DNA from: Novakomyces olei
Lineage: Eukaryota > Ascomycota > Novakomycetes > Novakomycetales > Novakomycetaceae
Direction: 5' to 3'
Assembly (NCBI GenBank): GCA_016906335.1
Contig: JADEYG010000005.1
Location: forward strand, 62,001 to 126,000
DNA length: 64,000 bases
Shown here: in pieces, positions 43,977 to 53,655 of the stretch
How positions within the stretch are numbered: position 1 is the stretch's first letter
Layout of the letters: each line of letters begins with the position of its first letter
Program-made: the position numbers and the translations under genes
Notes under the pieces: generated by a model
Told to the model about the DNA's origin: nothing
The model's database searches: none
Seen by the model: only the letters and a program-made list of their open reading frames with translations

Positions 43977-45833
43977 CTAAAATTTGTCAGTCTTTGGATC
44001 GACCGTAACTTGGACGACTTGACCGTCAATATAATCTTGCTCATAGCCTTGCTGAAGTGATTCCTGGTGCGGAAAGATATGGCACAACAAAGTGTACAGT
44101 CCGCCCCCAACCGCAATTCCTACGAGGTAATTCAAGTCATAAATATACTGTGCTCCGCCTATATTGACATTGGGGTTGACGCTATTGATGAGGCCCGGCA
44201 TGTTGAGCGCAATTGCAGAGACCAGTGCAATGACAGCACGGAAATTGGTGCCTTTGTAATAACGATAGCATCCCCTCGGATCATAGAGAGCCGGCACATT
44301 AATTTTACCCCGTTTCACAAAGTAATAATCTGCAATACAAATTCCAGAAATAGGAGCAAGAAATATGGCGAGAGCAGATATGAAAGTGACAAGCTGCGGC
44401 GCACTACCAGAAATTTTCCAGGGGACCATGACCCAGCCGCCTACGATTGTGCCAATCAGCGCAGAGCGGCGAATATTCAAATAAGATGGGTAAAGCGTCG
44501 ACAGGTCGTTGGCAATGGAAATTACGTTGGCGGACATGTTTATACCAATCTGTGCAGCACAAAAGGAAATGCCACAGAAAAAAGCAGCAGCCCGTCCTGC
44601 AGGACTTGTCCAGTGGCTCAAAAGCTCTGCAGGACTCCAAATAAAAGTCCCGTACAGCACTCGGCCAGCACTACAGGCAATCATGCCCATTGTACCGATG
44701 TAAACTCCCATTATTGGTAAGCACGCAGCTTGTAATACCTGGCTTTTCGGTTTTGCAACGTAGCGGGAAACATCTGCGATATTGGTCGCCATTGTCGCCC
44801 ATCCACAGGTTGTCTCAAATACCATATAAACCGTCATCCATCTTCTTTCTGCTCCTTGAACAGTGGCGCTTTGATGAAACATTTCACCAGAACTTCCAGC
44901 CCTCACTGTCATACCAATAACAATCCCAATCGTGGTAGCTAGCATCATAACGGTTTTGGCATGGAAGAACCATCGCATCTTGTGTGGAGGGATAAGAACA
45001 AATGGCAGTTGTATTGTCCAAAAGATGAAATGAGCAACTAGTGTTTTCGAATCCACATCCTGGCTCGCAGGTACAGGGTTGTTTATGTGTCGGAACGACG
45101 GCCATATGGCAGCAATTACCTCCACCATGACTTGTGAGCCACTGTACGTTTGTAATGCATGCCAAAATATGGCAGTAACTGTTTGTTAGGCGCGTGCGCG
45201 ATTGACAATGGTATAAATGAGCAGGCATAGCGGAATCATAAGCGGAGAATAGTTAGATTTGCGCATTCTGCGTTGAACGACAAGTATTGAAATTTCGATT
45301 CGTAGTCATAAAAGACGTAAATTGGAAGTTTAAACTTACTTATTCGAATGATGACAACTACACGTGCAAAATAATACCCGAAACTGCTGCGGGCTTGGAC
45401 TGGGAAGGGAATACGTAGCTGAGCACCGATGTAACCATTAAGCACGACCGGGACGGCAATGAAAGCATCGCCAATGGCAGTGCAGTAGAGAGCCTCGCGA
45501 AAAGTCAAGCCCACCTGAAAATTGGTTAGTTTTGTCTTTGCTCGATCGTGGTAGATGGGTATAATTTCAAAAGGTTCTTGCACTTGATTATAGAATGAAT
45601 TGCGATACCCCAATAATAGTAGACATGGACTCCCATCCTTGAATAGACAGAATATCACTAAACCAGTAGGCAACAACTGTATACGGTTGCCATGTTTGTC
45701 GTTCTTTTGGCGTTGGATCAATATCGATATTAGTTTTGACATACGCGGGCGCTACAGCGCTCGGCTCTGTCTGCAGCTCCCAGGCGCGCACGCTGGTCAG
45801 CCGCCGCTTTAATTCCTTTTTGCTCCACAACAT
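43977..45833 (-). CDS. NCS1-family nucleobase/uracil/allantoin permease
   Basis: Three exons, 45833-45609, 45514-45340 and 45178-43977, giving 533 aa. The N-terminus NIDIDPTPKERQTWQPYTVV and AYWFSDILSIQGWE is the classic NCS1 entry. Next come GLTFREALYCTAIGDAFIAV, PFPVQARSSFGYYFARVVVI, TAIFWHALQTYSGSQVM, PPHKMRWFFHAKTV, ADVSRYVAKPKSQV, GINMSANVISIANDLSTL and ISGICIADYYFVKRGKINVP. The GFG-like RSSFGYY region and the DYYFVKRG loop are typical of Fur4/Dal4/Fui1-type carriers. It imports a nucleobase, uridine or allantoin with protons at the plasma membrane. Introns end CTAACCAATTTTCAG and CCTAACAAACAG. The start at 45833 is the first in-frame ATG. If allantoin is the substrate it would fit the ureide theme of the DUF1989 fusion. 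Confidence 0.9.
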
Positions 45834-46818
45834 ATCTCTTTTGGTCGGAAGCACCGAGTCTGATCTTGATTTATATAGAATCCTCCTCCTGGTTATTTCA
45901 TAATCCTATTTATCTCAAGCCTCGCAGAATACTAAATTTATACGCCAGAAGATTCATCATCGGATAACCATCGCGCTTAAGCCAATCGGGTAATTTGACA
46001 GCTCTAGCAGATAAAGATAACCCACGCCGACGGAGTGGGGCGATATAGATAGGGTTTATTTCTTAGGGTTTTTTGGAGATAAAGAGGGCTTCATCGTGGA
46101 AGAAGCATATTTTAAGGGGCGGAATATTATGAGTAGAATATTATGGAGTAGAAGAAATAAAAAAAGGAGACGATCAAATTTTGAGCCTCGTTTTGTATTA
46201 CCAGGAGGTGCTTCAAATGAGCAACAACGAGCAAACGGTAAATTGAGCAGTACGAGAATTGAATACTCTGAATGCATTTAGTTTGGCAATTTTGTATTAT
46301 CAAACTTTACGTTATCGTCAAAATTTCACGACTTGTTTATCTCAGGTACTAGACACGTGTAACCCCGTCGGCTATCCAGTCATTCGTCTATAACACAAAC
46401 GGTTAGACAAGTCACATAGAGCGCCTATTATGTGAACGACTGCAGGGTTAAAATTAAGATTAAGCCATCCAGAACTACAAGGTCATTTCTCCTGTTTATT
46501 GTTGTTCGTAGGACAAATGAGGGAAAAAATGCATTAAAACCGATTTGTTCAAATTAAACAGCCAAAATGAGATATAAAATTAGACAATCCGCTACTGGTT
46601 TGAATCAATCCGAATAAAAGACTATGGCCACAGCAGTTTATGATATGCCTTACATTAAATTGAGCCTAGACCTGCTCATATCTTATATTTATTATTTGAT
46701 GTTAATCATTGCGAAGCATGTACTGAACAAGATTGGATTGATCCTCGAAATATCACCATCCTGAAGATTCTCAAATAATGCTTAATTAATTAATATCCAT
46801 CTGCTTGGAGATCGAGTC
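45834..46818. promoter_or_regulatory. Upstream region of the NCS1 permease
   Basis: 985 bp. Contains TAGGGTTTATTTCTTAGGGT (two AGGGT cores) at about 46049-46070. No gene is recognised. Confidence 0.45.
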
Positions 46819-47421
46819 TCAGATATCCTTGTCCTGGAGTATTGCGAATAATTTCCCCAAAGCACTATCTAATGCCTTTGTTGATCCGTCAGATTCCCAA
46901 GTCTGAAGAAAAGTGTCAGGCAGCTCATGAGGCGGCGACGGCGTAACTTTTATCTGAAAAGAAGGCATTGGTTCAACAGCTAAAAGTCCCACAGCATGAG
47001 AAATTTGTTTCCAATGCTGAGCGGCCTTTGTTCCGCCGTGGCCACCATAGGTAACGATCACGACTGGTTTGTCTTGCCATTCGTGATACAGCAAATCAAT
47101 TGCATTCTTCCCCACAGCCGGTACAGACCAATTGTATTGAGGCGATACAATGATAAAGCCAGTGCTTGCTTTGACGCGACTTGACCAGTCACGTGTCTCC
47201 TCTTTGATGTAATGTGGAGTCGGATTACTCTTAGGAAGAGCTTGTGGAATATTGGTTTCTTCATAAAAAGGTAAACGGTTCTCTGCCGCCCCGAGATCAA
47301 CAGTTTCTAGCTCAATGTTTAGAGGCTTCAGCGCTTGGGCTGCGTTCAACACATACTTTGTTATTAGAGGTCCTATGCGTTGCGGCCTTCCACTGCAGCT
47401 GATCACGAGGACGCGTCCCAT
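46819..47421 (-). CDS. NAD(P)H-dependent FMN/quinone reductase
   Basis: A single exon of 200 aa. Flavodoxin-like fold: VLVISCSGRPQRIGPLITKY is the FMN-phosphate loop. GFIIVSPQYNWSVPAVGKNA holds the PxYNxS/V flavin-ring loop, and PVVIVTYGGHGGTKAAQHW is the third FMN contact. The family reduces FMN, quinones or azo dyes with NAD(P)H by two electrons, usually in the cytosol. It could recycle quinones formed after aromatic hydroxylation by the FAD monooxygenase 11 kb away; that link is inference. It is the last accessory-type gene before the housekeeping block. Confidence 0.85.
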   Translation of the reverse strand: MGRVLVISCSGRPQRIGPLITKYVLNAAQALKPLNIELETVDLGAAENRLPFYEETNIPQALPKSNPTPHYIKEETRDWSSRVKASTGFIIVSPQYNWSVPAVGKNAIDLLYHEWQDKPVVIVTYGGHGGTKAAQHWKQISHAVGLLAVEPMPSFQIKVTPSPPHELPDTFLQTWESDGSTKALDSALGKLFAILQDKDI

Positions 47422-48183
47422 TATAAATCAAATAATAAATGTGCTAGTTATATTATCTGTATTTATATGATCGTTCAAAGGATAAACCAGCGTGATAAAC
47501 CAGCGTAGATTAAAAACATGCCAATTACTTGCATATTTATACGCTGAAAAGGGAGACATTAACCGATAAGGACTCTATCGCCGCTGATAAGGGCCTTTCT
47601 CCGCAATCTATTATGGTAAGGCCGACTGGAAAGCAAGTACTATATTACCAGAATTTCAGCTCAATAAAAATGAATCGAGAGCGGCCAGCAGATTAGTACG
47701 ATTTAAAAAATTGAAATTCAGGTACGTAAAATCATCGTCCAATGGCAAAGCTACCAAGCCAGCTTTACCAGCAAACAAGTAACGTTGAGTGCCAGTGCAC
47801 TTTTGTCGTAACTGGTGTAGAAGGCCGGTGTCGTCACTGCGGAGATGGCTTTGTGAAAAAAGCGATAGTTCATATAGCCGCACCGACTGACGAATTGTAG
47901 ATGATTTTATATTGTGTTGAGACCTAGAATTGTAGAACTTGTATATAGTTACAAAGGAATGATTAGGTTGGCTTCACTGGCTCTAGTTGTCATTCTTCGA
48001 TCTGCCTTTAAAGACTGACAGATTTTCCTATTTATCCTCTGTCTGGTATACTCTTATGCAGAAATGCACTGTATTCTACGAATGCTGATATAATTTGTGT
48101 TTCAAGAACGGATTCATCTTTGTATCGCACTCTTGATGGTATCCGTTTTTTAAGAAGCTATATTAATTTGACCATTACAGTCT
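47422..48183. promoter_or_regulatory. Upstream region of the FMN reductase
   Basis: 762 bp, AT-rich. The direct repeat GATAAACCAGCGT occurs at about 47481 and 47494. No gene is recognised. Confidence 0.45.
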
Positions 48184-50351
48184 TTACATAGTCAAAGAAA
48201 ACGGATTATACAGGCGCGACTTTATGTATTCCACGAGTTCGTTCTCGCTCTTACCTTCCAACTCCTTATTGCGGCAGACACCGTCATGAAGAGCACTGAT
48301 AATAACTTCTTTGGTAACACTGACAGCAATATCTCGGATTCGCTCTGCCCTTGGATAAATAAGGCCATGCTCCCGCTCTTCGTTCGTAACCAAATCTGAA
48401 ACGCCTTTTGCTGCTGCGTAAAGCATATCATCTGTCACATGACTAGCCTTGGATATTATAACGCCTTGTCCCAAACCGGGGAACACGTAATAGTTGTTGC
48501 CTGTCGTCAGCATGAAGATATAAAATAAATAAACACGAATCACCAAAACTACCTTGACCGGGCTCGTAAACTTTCCCTTCGTATTTGAAGCGCTTGAAAG
48601 GGCTGCCACCTGCAAAAAGCACTTTACCATTGGTATACTTGATCGCATCTTCGAATGTACACTCTGCATTTCGAATAGGATTGCTCAAAGCAAATATGAT
48701 TGGCCGACTGGAAAAATCACACATTCTGTTAAGAACACCTTTGTCAAATGCTCCTCCCTTGAAGATCAGAAGTCATCATTTGATAGATTTTTATTGTTAT
48801 TTTTATTTGTTAAATATTTATTTGCGATCAATAAATAAGAATTTTCCATGTGAAGCTTACCACTGTCGATAAGCCGATTAGCGCTGTAGGCTTTATGTAT
48901 TCCAAAAGATCATTAATGCCTTTCACTTGATGGCCATAGTTGTCCCTGCGTACAAAGAACGATTCCATTTCTGAAATATTTCCGCGGTCCTCTGTTACAA
49001 GTCCATCGATATCGCAAAGATAAATAGTGCTTTTTGCCTCTTCCTCACTCAAATGGCCTTCTCGTCGAAGCCATAGAGTTATTGCTTTTGCGCAACCAAC
49101 AGAGGCAGAGCCTGCCCCAAAGAACATAATTCGCTGAGACTTGAGAGTTATATTGGGATCGTGTTGGTTTTGGATGTGAAATGCAGCTCGGAAACCTGCC
49201 AGCAGAACAGCGCCAGTGCCCTGAATATCGTCATTAAAGCACGTGTATGTATTAATATAACGATTTAAATAATAATTCGCATATTTCGTTTCGAAATCCT
49301 CAAACTGTTTGCCTCAGTACTGCTTATTTGTGCACATTATCTCAAATTCATGCTTTTTCATTTAATTAAATACATTTGTATTTTATTGTTCCTAAGCCTT
49401 ACCTGAACAAGACACCCCGGAAAGACTTTATGGCATGCACTCATAAACTCGTCCAAAAATTCGTGCTGAACATTTTCAGGAGCCCGATGTTCGCGAACAC
49501 CAATGTAGAGCTCGTTTTTCAATAGCTCTTCGTTATTTGTACCAAAGTCTATTGTTATCGGCAGTGTCTTCTCCGGATAAACTCCAGCGCACGCAATGTA
49601 CAGGCTTAATTTTCCCTTCGATAAGTATATACTATAGAAAATATGTGTAGACTTTACTTGAGGTATTCCCATGCCATTGGCCCCGAGGTCTCCCAGCCCG
49701 AGAATACGTCCGCCGTCCGTCACAACAATAATGTCAGGCTTTTTGTTCCAATTTTTTAAAACTTGTGCAACGCGTCCTTTATGCGCAAGACAAAGAAAAA
49801 GACCATCGTTGTTTAGAAAAATCTCGGAATACTGTAAGCATGCATCTCCAACTGTTGGTGTATAAAGTAACGGGACCATTTCCTGTACAGTTAGATAAGT
49901 CGGGTCATCGATCTCTGCCTTACAACAACCCGTTCCATCACCAACTTGTACAGTAAATGAGGATTAGTAAACCTTAAGTGTGCCTTTAAAATTTAAAAAT
50001 GTTAGCTTGAGCTTCGATAAAAGACTGAAACTATTGAATTTAATTTTGCAAACTTGCCAGAAATTGGTATTTGTCGAGATCAGACGACTGTTTTTCTACC
50101 AATGCAAGAAGCCGCCGGCTTTGGGTTTCCCATTTTTCAAACGAAGGTGTGACTAATCCTTCAATAGCTTGATTTCGTCGTGTCTGATGATCGAAGCCTG
50201 TATCAATATTGTTCCATTTCAATTGCAGCTGACTGCCTTTATCTGGCGGATTCTCCACGGGTAAACGCGGCTCAAAAGCTTCAAGAGCTTCAATGCCTGC
50301 TTCATGAATACGCTGTAGTCGCTCCTCTGCAGTAATCAGAAAATTTTCCAT
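48184..50351 (-). CDS. MAE1: Malic enzyme
   Basis: Seven exons: 50351-50058, 49983-49924, 49882-49658, 49615-49403, 49304-48861, 48757-48553 and 48500-48184, giving 585 aa. Landmarks: DKYQFLAHLRFTNPHLLYKL, EMVPLLYTPTVGDACLQYS, VVTDGGRILGLGDLGANGMG, FEDFETKYANYYLNRY, YTCFNDDIQGTGAVLLAG, RIMFFGAGSASVGCAKAI, RPIIFALSNPI and NNYYVFPGLGQGVIIS. It catalyses oxidative decarboxylation of malate to pyruvate, making NAD(P)H. The N-terminus is not clearly a presequence, so compartment and cofactor preference are open. Intron 1 is GC-AG (CTG/GCAAGT ... CTAAC ... AAAG). Intron 3 (49657-49616) is 42 nt, phase 0 and free of stops. It is divergent from DHODH across a 1.05-kb promoter. The gene symbol follows the single yeast enzyme. 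Confidence 0.92.
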
Positions 50352-51399
50352 CTTTGTCAAAGTTCCAAGGTTTGCGAGATGAAAGCTAAAACGATCTACA
50401 AATATCCCGTAAACTTGCCGCAGGGATCGCCTTTATGAATGAAACACTGATAATCACGTGACATACCTGCCGTTGCAGAGGGGGTTTATTATCAGTCGAC
50501 TTTGCAGCCTAAAATAGACGGGGCCCGTGTACTTAAATAAACGATATACTAAGCACATTTAGTATTACCTCTAGATTGGCTGTCATTGCAGACAGAGAAT
50601 ACTATTTTCCACAATTAGACAAAGGGAGCAGTAGAAACTTGCCTTGCGCAATACAATCAGTCTGTAGATTGCCATGAAGCGGGCCCGTCAAATGTGATTT
50701 TTCAAGTGCAGCCTTGGTAAAGCCAAGAAAAATAGAAGATTATTGATTAGCCAGTTTGAGTAATATAAAGCGTGGAATGCGGAGGGCTAAAATGTAAAAA
50801 TGTGCCATTTACGCCATGCATAGGCTTTATCCAGTACTAAATATCAATGGCTTTATTTGGGGGCAGAATAATATTATATCTTCTGTATTGACTTTGAATC
50901 AGCCATGGACGCTAGTTTTTGTTCTAGTCTCTCTTAATCAAACGCGTCAAACCAACAGCTAATTGAATAATTCATGCTTTACATAGCTGCCAAGAAACCC
51001 AGCGAATAAAGTGGCATTACGCCGCTACACCGTCTCACTAAAAAGATCTGATAAACAAGAACAGTACATTTAAAATGATTTAGAAATAAGTAATATAAAA
51101 TAAAAACATGGAAATAATCAAAGTCATTCTAGTGCTAGCTTTCTTTTTAAAGCAGCCATAAGCGGACGGGGCCCGTCTTTATAATAATCACGGTAACTTG
51201 TAGCATACAGCAAGTACAATCAAGTGACTCAAATGAAGGTCAGATATAAATTAAAGGCAGAAGCCAAGCGAATATTTTATTATTGTTAATCGGCGAGACA
51301 GATATAATAAATATGCATAATAATCTAAAACATTATTGTGAATAAACATTAGACGTTGGCACTATAATCCACAACTTTACCAACTCGACCCATAGCAAG
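50352..51399. promoter_or_regulatory. Divergent promoter, malic enzyme / DHODH, with three GGGCCCGT elements
   Basis: 1.05 kb, AT-rich. Three GC-rich near-palindromes occur: ACGGGGCCCGT at 50518-50528, GCGGGCCCGTC at 50679-50689 and GACGGGGCCCGTC at 51165-51177. A shared factor site is inferred. No gene is recognised. Confidence 0.55.
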
Positions 51400-53064
51400 A
51401 TGCGAGTACTGGCGCGGATACGCGGCCAATGCCGGTTGTATCCGACGCATAACTACCTCAAGCCCCAAATGCGGCAAATAGCGACACGTTCCCAGGCCGC
51501 GGAGAATGGTTATAATAGAATACGAAACTTTCTGTACGGCACTGCGACTCTAGGAGCAATTGGAGCCGGATACCTTTATCTTTCCGACTCACGGGCTGCT
51601 TTCTACCGTTGGATCGCAATGCCATTAACGCATCTGCTACTTGATGCAGAGACGAGCCATCATTACGCTATCAAAGCTCTGGCGACCGGTCTAGGTCCGA
51701 AAGACAAGGTGCAAGATCCGGAGGAGTTACAGGTCAAAGTATGGATAAAACAAGTCAAATGATTGGGAACTCAAGTTGACCTTTAGGCTTTTGGTAAAGT
51801 ATTTGAAAATCCTGTAGGCCTATCTGCCGGAATGGATAAGCAGGCCGAAGCAGTGGATGCGTTATTCGACTTGGGATTCGGCTACGTGGAGATCGGATCT
51901 GTCACGCCAGAGCCACAGGTATTCATTTTCTGTTTCTTAAATATAATTTATGGGGTTTTAGTTTATGAATATTTCAATTGTACTGAAATTTTTCGTTTAT
52001 CGTTTTCGTTTTTGCTTTTCCTTATGTATTTGTTTTTGTGTTCCTATTTTTGTTTCCCCCTTTTTTTCCCTTTTTTGTTTACAATCATGGCTAATGCAAG
52101 CCCGGAAATGATCCACCTCGTGTTTTCCGCTTGCCCGAGAACGAAGCTATTGTCAATCGGTACGGGTTCAACTCAGAAGGCCATCAAGCCGTCATTGGAA
52201 GGCTTCGAGCTCGACTTCGACACTTTTTGTTTCATGTTTACGGACCCGAGGACGCTGGATCGCAGCCTCGTAGCTTAAGGCCTGGAAAAGTTTTGGGTAT
52301 TAACTTGGGGAAGAACAAGGAAGGCGATGCGCTTGAGGATTATGCTAAGGGAGTACAGAACCTTGGAAAGTACGCAGATTTACTCGTTGTCAATGTTTCA
52401 AGTCCCAATACGCCTGGTCTTCGCGATCTGCAAACACAGTCCTCTTTGACAAAGCTTCTTTTGGCGGTATGGCTGATTATGATGATGATCAAAAGAAAAG
52501 TCAAAGAAATTAAAAATATTGAAAACTAAAAAAACAATATTAAATAATGACACGAGAGAGTTTACACGAATAGAGCTAACTTTATCCGGACAGGTGGTCA
52601 AAGAGCGCAATAAACTGGAAAATCGTCCCTCAATTCTTGTAAAAATTGCACCAGATCTGAGTCCGTCTGAAATTGAAGGCGTGGCCACCTCTATTGTTGA
52701 GAGCAAAGTTAATGGTGTTATCGTGGCGAATACAACGGTGCAACGGCCGTTAGCGCTTTTGCCCGAAGATCATATAATTGAAGCCGGTGGCCTTTCCGGA
52801 GCGCCTCTAAAGCCGATAACTTTATCAGTTTTACGGCAGCTTCGGACTTTGCTGCCTTCCGATATTCTGATTGTCGGATGCGGTGGAATTCGCAATGGCA
52901 AAGATGCAGTTGAATATGCTCGTGCAGGTGCAACATTGGTCCAAGCTTATACGGCATTTAGCTACGAAGGACCAGTATTCCCACGCCAGCTTAAAGACGA
53001 GATCTTGCAAGAACTTGGTGGTAAAAAGTGGACTGATATTGTTGGCCAGGATTTAGTAAAATGA
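51400..53064 (+). CDS. URA9: Dihydroorotate dehydrogenase, class 2 (mitochondrial, quinone-linked)
   Basis: Four exons, 51400-51732, 51787-51918, 52101-52466 and 52594-53064, giving 433 aa. The N-terminus is basic ([18 protein letters not shown]), followed by a membrane segment ([20 protein letters not shown]), the usual arrangement for the inner-membrane enzyme. Catalytic region: [62 protein letters not shown] (the class 2 catalytic Ser region), [35 protein letters not shown] and [20 protein letters not shown]. It oxidises dihydroorotate to orotate with ubiquinone in pyrimidine synthesis. Class 2, not the fumarate-linked class 1 of Saccharomyces, fits an obligately respiring or early-branching yeast. 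Intron 2 (51919-52100) ends GGCTAATGCAAG. Confidence 0.95.
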
Positions 53065-53655
53065 GCCGCCTTTAGAGCCGTTTTACCAATTGAAAACTCA
53101 TAAAACGTCATAGCAACATACAAAAACCTATTGCAAGTTGCAGTAAGAGCAATTTAAATAGAATATTAATTAGATGCTGACAACTAGTCAAAGACGGACT
53201 AGTCAGCAGAAGGAAATTGAAATCAGCCTCGAGTTATTTAAGCTCGTTTCAGATCGTCACTAGTCGCAAAGATGACTTTCAGGACCTATAAATGAAAACT
53301 AATTCCACTGCTCAACTGCTATTCTGGCTTTTAAACATACTACAATTATATATTTTATGCTCTAATATTGAATAATAATTTTAATGCGTTAGCGCAGGCT
53401 CCACTGTAAAGTTTATGACCTCAATAATGCAAGGAAACAGACAAAAGAAGGAAAATTCAGTGTGAAAAACTATTGGTATATTCATTGAGGCTGAAATACA
53501 AATTAAAGCCACTCCCTGGCCTCCATTTTATTCACTTTAAATTTATCAAGGTTTATTAAATTTTAGTTTATTCAAAAGTAGCGGCTCCTTGTCAAATGTA
53601 AACCCTTACAGCGAGAATCAGCCCCCTTCAATCGCTAAATCAATCAAAACAACGT
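53065..53655. other. Tail-to-tail intergenic region
   Basis: 591 bp of AT-rich DNA between DHODH and the PDI-like gene. Nothing recognised. Confidence 0.6.

Noticed and set aside
48184-48669. Reading straight from the malic enzyme N-N-Y-Y-V-F-P-G frame into the upstream sequence as coding
   Set aside because: The segment 48552-48501 is an intron (GTAGTTTT ... GCTGACGACAG) whose removal restores the family sequence Q-G-N-N.
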